Origin: Hymenopus coronatus
Taxonomy: Eukaryota; Arthropoda; Insecta; Mantodea; Hymenopodidae
DNA: 64,000 nucleotides
Reading direction: 5' to 3'
Assembly: GCA_030762935.1 (NCBI GenBank)
Contig: CM060887.1
Location: forward strand, 16,484,501-16,548,500
The notes beneath the pieces were generated by a model. It ran no database searches and was not told the DNA's origin. It saw only the letters and a program-made list of their open reading frames with translations. Within the stretch, counting starts at the first letter, position 1, and every line of letters starts with the position of its first letter. Both the position numbers and the translations under genes were made by a program. Shown piece by piece: positions 36,516 through 46,382 of the stretch.

Positions 36516-36996
36516 TTTTTATAAGATATGACTATCTATTTAGCCTAATGTATTCCCTTGTGTCTCTTCTACTTACAAGGAAGCAAGTATCGTAACTCCC
36601 TGGTACGATAGTCCACAAGGTACCATGGCCTACCGCTACATCCCCCATCTCGGCCCGAAAGCGTCATGAATGGGGTGCAGTACTGGAGGGTGATACGTGA
36701 TCAGCACCTCGAGTTCCTCCCGGCCGGTTGATGCGGTCTTCTCAATCAAGTAGCTGCGCAATTGTCCCCCCAGGGACCTCACAAGTCTGAGTGCAGCCCG
36801 GACCAGGTCTCCTAGCAGCGGAAAATTCCCCACGCCGGTACCGGGAATGTCTCCCGCTTTTACAACGAAGCAAGTAATAAGACAATTTCTGCTAATGTTT
36901 ACCTTGATTAGCATATTGTAGATAAAGGAATACTCTTTTGTATGGAAAGTTTTTTGTGTAACAGCTCGAGAAAGTCATATGAATGGAACACATTAG
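36516..36996 (-). mobile_element. HLE 5' fragment interrupted by an insertion
   Basis: This is the first ~200 bases of an HLE (5' end at 36996), split by a GC-rich 272-base insert at 36590-36861. Confidence 0.85.
36590..36861. mobile_element. GC-rich insertion with 15-bp target duplication
   Basis: ACAAGGAAGCAAGTA at 36575-36589 is repeated as ACAACGAAGCAAGTA at 36862-36876, one mismatch in 15, flanking 272 bases of much higher GC. A duplication of that length is typical of non-LTR retroposition. The minus strand is open across the insert for about 75 codons, but the protein is not recognised. It may be a 5'-truncated end of a non-LTR element. Confidence 0.65.
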
Positions 36997-36999
36997 ATG

Positions 37000-37062
37000 T
37001 TTTTATTCAGGGGACCCTAAAACCTACATTTCCGGTGAAATCTCGATATCGAAATTTTGGGT
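37000..37062 (+). mobile_element. HLE 3' segment, + orientation
   Basis: The CAGGGGACCCTAAAACCTAC and GGTGAAATCTCGATATCG segments appear in + orientation immediately after the - oriented array, without hairpin. This may be the remainder of the element into which the array inserted. Confidence 0.75.
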
Positions 37063-37417
37063 TTAAACAGTTAATACGTTCAAAACTACTGAAGATATTA
37101 CAATGAAATTCAGTGTGCACTCCATTCTTTGTACATATAATAATGCATGGTATAACTTTTAGAGAAATATATACATAATATGGAAATTAGAAATTTCGCC
37201 TATGGGAAAGGGAAAAGCATTCGTTTGTTTAGGATTGCTATAGTAACTGCTTTAGCTAACCAGGCAAGAGTTCGATGATCATTTGTTGAAAATTAGGTGC
37301 TCAAAATTTTGAAAATGGCATGATTTCGTATCTGTGAACGAAAATCACTAGTTCTAAGTCTTCTAGAAATGTGCTGCTGTTTTGCATATTAATAGATCTT
37401 GAAAAACAAAGCTAGGA

Positions 37418-38167
37418 ATGTCTGGATATCCAACAGAGAGAGCTGATTTTCCCGTAGATTTACAGAACGAGATGGATTACGCCGCGGGGAATCCGCTTGT
37501 TGCCGAACGAGGTTCCAGTCTCCTCGACTTGGAGCAGTACTATGACTGTGTGGAACAGCTTAGCAATACAGAGGCCCACACACATGACTTAAGGAATACG
37601 AGGTTTCGAAACCCCAACTCTGCGACAGAACTATTGGCTCCTATGTCCTCTGTTGTCCCCGGGGAACAAAGCAGTACATATGTTGGCATGTTTGATAGTC
37701 ATAACCTGAGTAATATTCCTCAGCAACCAGCGTTAGACATTTCACAAGAAATCTTTGAGGAGCAGAAAATAGCTAAGAAACTTAAAAGTATGGGTATTTT
37801 GAACGACAAACGATGTGATAAACAAGCTTTGTCGGCTGTTCTTAGGAACCTACAAGAGTTTGGTGAAGACATCAAGGAAGCTGGAATAACCCCTGAACAT
37901 AGAAATAGCGAACCTTGTATAGCGACCTCAACCAAGACTTCTGAACCTAAAATAAGTGAAATATTCACGAAAAAGCTTAAAGAGAAGGATAAAATAGCTA
38001 TACCGTCTATAGGTGGGCCTCCTGGTGCACCAGTTTGGTGTACTCTAGACCTCAAGAAGACGACTGTCGTCTCAGATGCGCCAATCGAGGAAATCAGCAC
38101 CATTCGCAGTCTTCGTCTGGACAGCCTTGAAGATTATTTTAGGTTAGACGTGAATAATGGTACTTAA
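37418..38167 (+). CDS. Unrecognised intronless protein, 249 aa
   Basis: A single uninterrupted frame runs from ATG (context AGGAATGT) to TAA at 38165-38167, much longer than any other non-repeat frame in the window. The protein is polar and acidic, with no signal peptide or membrane segment seen. The middle (about residues 108-160) looks helical and charged (FEEQKIAKKLKSMGILNDKR). Lys-rich KKLKEKDK follows, then SIGGPPGAPVWCTLDLKKT. The end is LRLDSLEDYFRLD. I do not recognise the family. No transposon domain is visible. A polyadenylation signal lies 88 bases after the stop. It could be a host single-exon gene, a terminal exon, or an old retrogene. Confidence 0.75.
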   Translation: MSGYPTERADFPVDLQNEMDYAAGNPLVAERGSSLLDLEQYYDCVEQLSNTEAHTHDLRNTRFRNPNSATELLAPMSSVVPGEQSSTYVGMFDSHNLSNIPQQPALDISQEIFEEQKIAKKLKSMGILNDKRCDKQALSAVLRNLQEFGEDIKEAGITPEHRNSEPCIATSTKTSEPKISEIFTKKLKEKDKIAIPSIGGPPGAPVWCTLDLKKTTVVSDAPIEEISTIRSLRLDSLEDYFRLDVNNGT

Positions 38168-38255
38168 ACCAGGTTTCAAATGTGAAATTCAGTTATCAAC
38201 CGTGACGTCTACATAGTTTATTGAATGCGTTTTTATAAATAATTATAATGTGTAA

Positions 38256-38261
38256 AATAAA
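38256..38261 (+). promoter_or_regulatory. Polyadenylation signal AATAAA
   Basis: A canonical AATAAA lies 88 bases downstream of the 249-codon ORF, with a T-rich and GT-containing sequence following within 30 bases. Confidence 0.6.
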
Positions 38262-39283
38262 TTCAATACTTTATGTCCTGTGAAGTCAAAATTACCGTAA
38301 ACAGAGAATGCAAATGCGAATAACACAGCAGGAGGTGATGATGTAAAATAGCATAAGCAAATAGGAAATATCTTTCAAAACATGTTTTAGAGTTTCGAAA
38401 AGGATAATTTCTATAGTAAGGTAACTCGGTAAATAAAAACAATATAGTAGCAGAAGATTTAATGGTATTGAGATCATTTAACTTTGAATAAGTAAATGTT
38501 ATACATTTTTTGTTTTTATTTTATAACTGGTGGATAATTTCCTTGATGCCATAGCAAAAATTTCTTACGATTTCCAGATTTGAAAGTGTTGAACTACTAT
38601 CTGAGAAATGAAGTTCCAATTGAAAGTAAGATTCAAAATAGAGGTAAAGTATTCATAATTAATTCAGATTGAAACTGTTCAAAATACCAACCAGAATAAT
38701 ATTCATTTAAAGGTATGTTTTAAAGCAAATTGATCGCTTTGAAATGTTGTGGCCTACCCAACCGATCTAATTAAGACACTTTCTTATATAGAAAATTTGA
38801 CGCAAAATGCCAACAAGATACTCCATTTTGTAACTTCTACGCATGCAAAGCTATGACCCCAAACCTTATTTATTCTTTTATTTTTTACGAAATTCGTGAG
38901 AATATCGTTTATTTTTCCCTTCTCCTTAGAATTTACAACAAACCTGAATAATTTTACTCTCTGAAAATGAGACCACATACAAGATAAGTGTGCATTTTCT
39001 CTACTCTTCCAATTAGCATGTATTTTTGTTTTGTTTCTGATTTACTTATTTGGTTGAAAAATGCAATAACACAACCGGACGATGTACTTTTACGTAAGAA
39101 AATTGCGAACAAAGATTGTGAAAACAGAATGTGCTCGTAACCGGATAAATTCTGGGTAAACAAAATGCAAACCAGCTGCTGCACTTGTATATCCATCACG
39201 CATCATAAATAAAGTATACTTGTGTGGAAATATATTTGTATATTTTAAACAATCAATGGAAATTACTATTAAAACAATTGCAG

Positions 39284-39285
<2 letters not shown>
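38262..39285. other. AT-rich intergenic stretch
   Basis: No coding or repeat signature was recognised. Confidence 0.45.

Positions 39286-39316
<31 letters not shown>
39286..39316. repeat. (CA)n microsatellite
   Basis: About 31 bases of CA repeat at the left border of the palindromic region. A second CA tract of about 28 bases lies at 39674-39702. Confidence 0.95.
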
Positions 39317-39319
<3 letters not shown>

Positions 39320-39339
39320 AATGTAACTTACCCCTAACA

Positions 39340-39606
39340 AAGTGCATGCTCGCTTCTCTCACATGCTTTGGTGAAGCTAGTGGCAATTCTAAAAATAATT
39401 ACAAGAAAATAAGTTTATTTGAACAGTAATCTAGAACTAACCTAACACTAACTTACAATTAGAGCTATAAGAGCGTACATGCTAGCTCTAATTGTAAGTT
39501 AGTGTTAGGTTAGTTCTAGATTACTGTTCAAATAAACTTATTTTCTTGTAATTAGAGAATTGCGACTAGCTCCACCAAAACATGTGAGAGAAGCGAGCAT
39601 GCACTT
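39340..39606. repeat. Large palindrome, perfect 70-bp inner arms
   Basis: Bases 39397-39466 and 39484-39553 are exact reverse complements over 70 bp with a 17-base loop (39467-39483). The homology continues outward imperfectly to about 39340 and 39606, giving arms of about 125 bases. A related direct-orientation unit with CA tract and AACAAATCACACGAAAATAAG follows at about 39660-39860. No coding capacity was seen. Confidence 0.95.
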
Positions 39607-39670
39607 TGGTGGAAGCAATGAAAATTATTAAAAACAAATTACACGAAAATCAATTTATTTACACCCCCCT

Positions 39671-39705
<35 letters not shown>

Positions 39706-39905
39706 GGATACACACTAACTTGGAGCTAACACAGCGCATGTTTGATTCCTTTGGTGAAAACGCTGGAAATTATTAAAAACAAATCACACGAAAATAAGTA
39801 ATTTCACACACACTGATCAAAATCTAGCAGCAAACAGTAGAAATTACTAAATATTTTACATGAAAGTCAGTTTATTTACAGACACACACTACTCTAGACC
39901 AAACA
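39607..39905 (+). repeat. Degenerate repeat units next to the palindrome
   Basis: Two or three units of about 110 bases share CA tract, then GCATG or GCGCATG, then CTTTGGTGAAA, then ATTATTAAAAACAAAT and ACACGAAAAT. The units are direct repeats of the outer arm sequence of the palindrome, so the palindrome was probably made by inversion of one unit of this array. Confidence 0.65.
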
Positions 39906-40812
39906 GAAACCGGTGGAGAACTTCAATAGATAATCCATAAAGCAAAACTTTAGCACACTCGCAAAACCCGGATAATCTTTAGAATCGTATATCTTCCTCC
40001 ATGCTTAAATTTATAACAATCTCAAGGATTCTATATGTCAGTAGGTAGATTCTCTCATCTTGCGGCGTTCTTTTTGTTTCAATGTTGGCACACACCTCCA
40101 AAATGGAAGATAGTAACAAAACAATGTAAACCTTGCAAACAAATACAGAAGCGTCTCTACTGGCTGAACAACAGACAACAAATTTGTATTGACTAAGGAA
40201 ATATAATTATGAAAAGAAGAGGTGATTAGTTTGAACTGCTGAGGCCCACCCTCGCAAGTTAGGGCAGATATACTTATAATCAGAAATCGCTGCAAAGTTT
40301 CAACAACATGATCATTTGAATTTCTAGGAAGTTTGCTAGGTTATTTGTAAACTATGCCACCTATTCATAGGTAAGTACATTTTTAAAATTAATCCGCGAG
40401 TATAGCGTTCTCCATAGAATATAATCAAACATGAGAGGATATTTTACACCACCTTAACCAAACATTCAAACTAAAAGAAAACAAAATTTGAAAATGTGAA
40501 ATTTGAAAATTCACTCCTAGTGTCCCTTAACAAATTACTGTTTAACATGTTTCATAATAAACATTTATATACATTTCTGATCCCAAGTTAGCGGGCTCAA
40601 GCGTGGCCCAGACCGATGGTTTTTTAAATGTGTTTAAAAGTCCTATGTTAGTAGATTTACTAGCTTGAAAAGTACTCCAGCGGGACGAAATTCCGGCACA
40701 CCGGCAGAGCTCATATGATCGTAGCAATTGACAGCATCGTTAACAAACAAATATTTGTTTATTAATTTTTACATACATTTAAGGAACACGTCAGCCTTAC
40801 AATAAAATATGT
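39906..40812. other. Unassigned intergenic sequence
   Basis: No gene or repeat was recognised. Open frames are 60-85 codons, without domain signals. Confidence 0.4.
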
Positions 40813-41030
40813 GACCGCCTCTGTGGTGAGGGGATAGCGTGTCTGCCTCACCTTCAAGAGGTCCCAAATCCGAAACTCAGTTAAGGTGAATTACCCAATA
40901 AGGTTTTCTCTTATCTTCAGAAGACGAATGTCGAGTAACTTTAAGTTCCATGGACTCCGGGCTCATTTGACTATTTCACCGATTTTATTCGTCGTCCATT
41001 TAAACCAGATTTAATGACGTTAAATTTAAA
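40813..41030 (+). mobile_element. tRNA-derived SINE, family A
   Basis: The head GGGGATAGCGTGTCTGCCTC is identical to the copy in the Orai intron. The B-box region AAATCCGAAACTC has drifted. The body has GACGAATGTCGAGTAACTTT and ends in an A-rich tail that abuts the next HLE start. Confidence 0.87.
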
Positions 41031-41032
41031 AA

Positions 41033-42186
41033 TCTGATGTGTTCCATTCACATGACTTTCTGTTCATCTCTGTTACAAATTATTGCTAATAAGCTTATTC
41101 TTCTATCCACTTTATGCTAAATTGACATAAACACTAGCAGAAGCTTGTGTTATTACTTAGTTCCTTATATAAGTAGCAGGGAAATAAGGGAATACACTTG
41201 GCTAAACCGACAGTCAAATGTTTTAAATTGTGTTGCTATGGGATTGAAATTCATTTCTTTATGTGGCTAGGAGTTGATAGGTTCCTGTATTACAAAAGTT
41301 TAAGTATTTTAAAACTGAAAAATAATAAGAAATATCCCGAAAACTGTCAAATCCAAGAAAAAAATATAGGTATATGACATAAATTGTATGTTTTAAGGAG
41401 CTCTACGATTATTATATCTCTCACAGATTACTCTAGATATGCAAAATTAAAAAAAAAAAAAAAAAAAAAAATCATCCAGAATAAAGAGGTGTTTAGAAGC
41501 TATTCCCAGAAAATTCAAGATAAGCACTTTATTTGTCATAAAATGTCTTAAATATAAGAGATTTTAATCAAAATCGTTAAGAGCCATTTTTGAGAATGTC
41601 AACATTTTCGAAATGTTTTCTTTTTAAAGATTAGTTGGAGGGGGGGAACGATTTTTCTTGAAAATATTCGTGTCGCATCCTTGACAGATACTGAATCTAA
41701 ATATTAAGTTTGGTATTTAACGGACTTTTCGTTAGAGCCACACACACACACACACACACACACACAGTCACCTTCCGTGGTGTGGTGGTTACCATGCTAA
41801 CTTCATATACCCAAGGTCGCGGGTTCAAACCTGGCGGAGGACGATGGATTTTTTTCGGGTGTAAAAATCCTTAGCATGGCTTCCTTCGGAAGGGAAGTAA
41901 AGCCGTTGGTCCCGTGTCGTAGATTTACGGCACGTAAAAGAATCTCAAGCCTGATAGAGAGGCCTCTGAGCAAAATTAAGCGGTCTTTCACACCCAATTT
42001 AGAATGGGACGCTGAGATCCACAGCAGTTAAAGAGCGTCCATAAATAACACGGCATTTACATTTACACACACACACGCACACACTATTTTTTTCTCCTAA
42101 TTTTTTTGTTGGAATCAGGGAGTCCCAAAGCATATATATCTTCTCTATACACTGTGTGCATAGTACGTATAAAGAAAAGAGAAAGC
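41033..42186 (+). mobile_element. HLE repeat carrying a SINE in its CA tract
   Basis: The element starts TCTGATGTG. Its CA tract (41741-41766) is broken by a family B SINE, and CA repeat continues after it (42065-42085), followed by the regular 3' part and hairpin end. An A-run of about 20 bases is at 41452-41471. Confidence 0.88.
41768..42064 (+). mobile_element. tRNA-derived SINE, family B, full length
   Basis: The head CCGTGGTGTGGTGGTTACCA has an A-box pattern and the B box is CGCGGGTTCAAACC. The body includes GGAAGGGAAGTAAAGCCGTT and GAGAGGCCTCTGAGCAAAAT, and it ends CATTTACATTTACA. Its length is about 297 bases. It is highly similar to the copy at 42341, so both are probably young. Confidence 0.9.
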
Positions 42187-42340
42187 AAAACGCATGAATA
42201 AATATATAAAATACAAATTAACATGTGCTTCATCATCAAAATTCTAGCCCTAGACATTTGTTCCGCAATGGTCATATCGGCGACCTTTACCATTGGAACT
42301 AATTGTTTATCGGCAATGGTACTCATTCACACTCTCTCAT

Positions 42341-42640
42341 CGCCCTCCGTGGTGTAATGGTTATCATGCTAGCTTCATATACCCAAGGTCGCGGGTTCAA
42401 ACCCGGCGGAGGACGATGGATTTTTTTCGGGTGTAAAAATCCTGAGCATGGCTTCCTTCGGAAGGGAAGTAAAGCCGTTGGTCCCGTGTCGTAGATTAAC
42501 GGCACGTAAAAGAACCTCAAGCCTGATAAGAGAGGCCTCTGAGCAAAATTAAGCGGTCTTTCACGCCCAATATAGATTGGGACACTGAGAACCACAGCAG
42601 TTAAAGAGCGTCCATAAATAACACGCCATTTCCATTTTTT
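42341..42640 (+). mobile_element. tRNA-derived SINE, family B, full length
   Basis: This is the second near-identical copy, 277 bases downstream in the same orientation. Its head CCGTGGTGTAATGGTTATCA is closer to a functional tRNA A box than that of the first copy. Confidence 0.92.
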
Positions 42641-42929
42641 TCTCACTCTCAGATTCTGGGGAGGATAGAGAATTAACAGTGGTGCCCAACCTATAGCGCG
42701 GGAGGTAGGGCAGATTTACCTCCCTCCGCCCGTTTGTTTGGTAGCGGCAGGCAAAAACCTCTCTATCAGTGGCGGGGGCTTCAGCAACATTAATGTTATA
42801 TAAGATGGTACAAACACTTAAAAAACCTTCTTGAACGCCACTGTTGTTAGTGACTTGGTTGGCACCGTTTACTTGTAATCAGTTCATCAATGTTTGCCGA
42901 CAAGGATAAACAAGAGTCTTAAAAGGCAG

Positions 42930-43480
42930 ACCAAATGACCCTGCCATTCCTTCCCTACTGCAATATTTGCTGTTTATTTCATTTATTTTCGAGAACATCT
43001 GTTCACAAATATATGTAGAACCAAATATTGATATGCTTCTCAGCAGACCGCGCCGTGGCCGAGTGGTTAGACCACTTGCCTCTCACCTAGACGGTCGGAG
43101 TTAGATCCCAAGCGACCGCATGTGAGATTTGTGGTGGACAATGCGGCGCTGCGGCGGGTTTTCTCCGGGTACTCCGGTTTCCCCCGCCATCGCATTCCAC
43201 CGGTGCTCCATCATTCATGTATCACCAGTGTCACCGCAACATTTCGCAATTTGAGAACATTTTTCATTGGGAACAGATTTAAATAAATCCAATTTTTTTT
43301 TTACAATATTTAATAGTTGTTGAATTTTGCAAAGCAACTAGTTTCATTTGAAGATCATGGGGAGCGTCTTTGCAGGCAAAATTAATTCAAATTCAAGTAC
43401 TGTTACTGAATGCATACCTGATAAAAAATGTGCCATAATCAGTATGATGGTATTTCTCAAAGTGTCGTTTAATATTACAT
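42930..43480 (-). pseudogene. hAT transposase relic (BED finger and C-terminus)
   Basis: On the minus strand the first part (about 43480-43390) reads RCNIKRHFEKYHHTDYGTFF, the end of a BED-type zinc finger. Next, 43375-43340 reads DAPHDLQMKLVALQ. After an inserted SINE, 43045-42945 reads ISIFGSTYICEQMFSKINEI, the hAT dimerisation motif near the C-terminus. The catalytic middle is deleted. This arrangement matches ZBED5/GTF2I-like hAT proteins. Frameshifts are present, and it is not functional. Confidence 0.82.
43050..43240 (+). mobile_element. tRNA-derived SINE, family C
   Basis: This is the best preserved head of the family: GCCGTGGCCGAGTGGTTAGA (A box), then a drifted B box (GGAGTTAGATCCC). 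The body has TTTGTGGTGGACAATGCGGC and TTTTCTCCGGGTACTCCGG. It is inserted in the hAT relic. Confidence 0.9.
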
Positions 43481-43489
43481 CTAACAAAA

Positions 43490-44860
43490 TTTAACATCTA
43501 ACAAATATTATATACCTATATTCTTTTTCCCGTCTTTCTGGAATACGATATGTTTGGTTCACTAGAAACCTGTCATCGTGTCCAGAGTCGAACCGTTCAG
43601 TTAAATGCCATTGAATGATTGAAGAGTAAATGCTTCCTGCCTGGCCATGCACAAAACGAAGGAGGCAGGGTAACACGACTAGGTGACGCAAGTAGCTCAC
43701 AAGAGCAGAGGTCGGGCACTCTAGGAGCATAATAATCTTTGCTAGAGAAGATTCCCCCAATGGGCAAAGAAACCGTGAGCGCCTGCATAGCAGGCAGGTG
43801 CTACGGGCCCAGGTTTCTAGAATTGTTTCGATGCGGAAAGATTTACGAAGAAGTCCATCACCATCTGTTTCAAAACGTTATTAACGTCTGTTTTTGTTTA
43901 TCATAACATACAAATGTTAATGTTTGTATTAGACTTCTACATATTTGCACCGATTTCGGCCAAACTTGGTACATATAATTTTTAACAAGATGAAAATCGT
44001 TGACTAGCTTAGAATTCGAAATACCGCCCGATTTCTCACGATTAATCATTTAGTTTTAATTGATGCATACTGAAAGCTAACAGACATTTGTGTCTTTCTC
44101 AAATAATACCACGAACATTATCAACATAATAAATACTAAGGTGTGTGTATGACTGAAATTTCATGCAAAATGACAACAAGGCACCATTTTTAAATGCCTT
44201 AAGTCAAAGCATTAGATGTAAACTGTACTGGACTCGGGTAGAAAAACTTCAGTTTTACGAGATATCATTCGCACCAGGCAAAATAAAAAACGAAGTTGTG
44301 AGGAAGAAAAGAACAGAAAAGGCAGCAGCAGAGCAGAGGAAGAAGAAAGTTAAGGGTCCACCTACCAACCTAGTGGATTTTAATGTGAGCCAGGCATTCA
44401 AATCTTTCCTTTTTTCTCTCACTATTGATATTTTCAGCATTTTTCTTCTTCTAAAGTGTTCCTTGCGGAGCAGTTTTTCTCTTACACAAATATAATTTGC
44501 TGTACGTGTTCGGAGTGATACAATGAATAAAACTTTCGCTAGGCTTTAATGTCAGATATATTTAAGCATATGTTTTCAAATTTTAAGCACAAAAATTATA
44601 TCGTTATGACAAAAACAAGCACATTTATAACTTTAAAATGTGTTTGAGTCTAAACTAAAGGACACACGGGTTGATTAAATTTGCACTGTAACCTACTTGT
44701 TTTTTATTATTATCTGGCATACATTTAAAAAAAAAAGTAGGTATTATTAGTTTGGAATTTCAAACGTTCAGTCTTACATTCCTTAATACTTTCACGGACC
44801 TCACAAAAACAACAGAAAAGGGAGATAACGTATTTTCTGAACGTATCCGCTCTGGAATTG

Positions 44861-44928
<68 letters not shown>

Positions 44929-45340
44929 ACGCCACAATTGATGTTTAGAAATTAGCAAAATTCGAAGTGTGTTAGACTGTGATAACAGCAGCAGATTCAA
45001 ACCAGATTATTACCACTTTTATTTATTACTTTATTTATTAGTCTGACTCTTAAATGGGCTCGGCTAGTGACAGAGAAAAACATACCTATATATTTAGTGG
45101 CTTTCTAGTTCATGTGATTTATATGTCTCTCAATTTATAGAGATCATACGCGATTGTTAATACATGTCATGACATACCAGGTGAGATGAAATCAAATTTG
45201 CAGATACTAGAACTTGAAAATGTTTCAGCTACCTCAATGAGAGTTAAGAACTGAGAGAGCTGAATTTCAATCCTGATGTACCCTCCCTCAAAAAGGGACA
45301 GTGATTGAACTATACAAGCAATACACTGTGAGTATAAAAA
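43490..45340. other. Unassigned sequence with a CA/TA tract
   Basis: No gene was recognised. The segment near 43935-43975 (CACCGATTTCGGCCAAACTT) resembles the 5' part of Helitrons or MITEs, but no ends were found. The 110-codon frame at 44163-44495 (+) has no recognisable domain. Confidence 0.4.
44864..44926. repeat. (CA)n(TA)n compound microsatellite
   Basis: About 28 bases of CA followed by about 35 bases of TA repeats. Confidence 0.96.
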
Positions 45341-46189
45341 TCTGATGTGTTCCATTCACATGACTTTCTCTATATCTCTGTAAATTATTATTGTTAATAA
45401 GCTTATCTTTTATTTATTTCATGCTAATCGAGAAAAATTAGCAGAAATAATCTTATTTCTTGCTTTATTGTAAGTAGAAGCGAAATAAGGGAGTACCATA
45501 GGTTAAAGTGAAAGCCAAAAGCTGGTTGCTATGTGACTGATGTTCCTTTGTTTGTATGTACAGGAGTTGACAAATTCCTGTATGAGAAAAGTATGTTTTT
45601 CAAAGTTAAAACCAAGAAAAAGGAATATCTCAAAAACGATCAACTCCACGAAAAAAACGTATGTAACATAAATTGTGTGTTTTGATGTGCTCTACATTTT
45701 TCGTGTGTTAAGTTTTTGTCCATCTCTTACGGTTTAGTAATTATGAAAAATTCATCCAGAATAAGGTAGTCTTCAGAGGCTATTCGCGGAAAATTCAGAA
45801 TATACATTTTATTTGTCAGGTAAATAACTTTAATATTAGATATTTTAATCAAAATCGTGTGAGCCATTTTTTAGAAAATAAAAATTTTTGAAAAAAGTTC
45901 CATGTAAAGGGTAGTTTGGGGTGGATTTTTCTCAAAATCTTCGTGTCGCATCCCTGGAAGGTAGTAAACTTAAATACCAAGTTTGGTATTTTACCGACTT
46001 TTGTTTTTGAGTTATCGTGTTCACAGACACACGGACACACTGACACACGGACCTTTTTCTGAAAATACTTATTTGGATACTGGGGATCCTAAAACATATA
46101 TTTCCGGTGAAATCTCGGTATCGAATTTTTTGGTGGAGTGCAATACATTCTCTATACACTATGTACATAGTGCGTATAGAGAAAGTAAT
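45341..46189 (+). mobile_element. HLE repeat, full length (family reference)
   Basis: This 849-base copy shows the family structure. It begins TCTGATGTG with a small palindrome (ATGTG...CACAT), then the left subterminal repeat ACTTTCTCTA. Long AT-rich non-coding blocks follow, with AAAATCGT and GAGCCATTTTT. After these come a G-rich segment, the palindrome TACCAAGTTTGGTA, a CA-type tract, an A-run (TTTTTCTGAAAA), the block TTTCCGGTGAAATCTCGGTA, a terminal hairpin (TCTATACACTATG pairing with CATAGTGCGTATAGA) and GAGAAAGTAATA. The left ACTTTCTCTA and right TAGAGAAAGT are inverted repeats. There is no protein. The features recall non-autonomous Helentrons (HINEs), which have subterminal repeats, a microsatellite and a 3' hairpin. 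Confidence 0.93.
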
Positions 46190-46252
46190 ATACCAAAATT
46201 ATTGTTTATGAAACCAATGCTTTATTTTGTTTTTAAAAGTTGAATTATGAGC

Positions 46253-46320
46253 GATTTTTTTGGAGGGGGGAGGAAGGGCCTTTGTTTATTTTTACTTAAT
46301 CCATCCCTGATGAACCAAAC
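46253..46320. repeat. Short motif shared with the 51 kb ORF1 insert
   Basis: GGGCCTTTGTTTATTTTTAC and its G-rich left flank recur at about 51062-51085, followed in both by a CAATTCACC/TAATCCATCC-like segment. About 60 bases are alignable. Confidence 0.7.
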
Positions 46321-46382
46321 CAACGTATCCCTCTTCAATCAATGGATGCGACGACACAGCTGATTAGCTTACCATATAAAGA

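Noticed and set aside
43052..43130. tRNA-Ser/Leu-like sequence on the + strand.
   Set aside because: Only the A- and B-box region is tRNA-like. No acceptor stem closes and the SINE body follows, so it is a SINE head and not a tRNA gene. The same applies to the heads at 41770, 42343 and 61565.
44163..44495. 110-codon ORF with a Lys/Glu-rich centre.
   Set aside because: The C-terminal half is random hydrophobic sequence and there is no family match or polyadenylation signal. It is probably chance or an old element.
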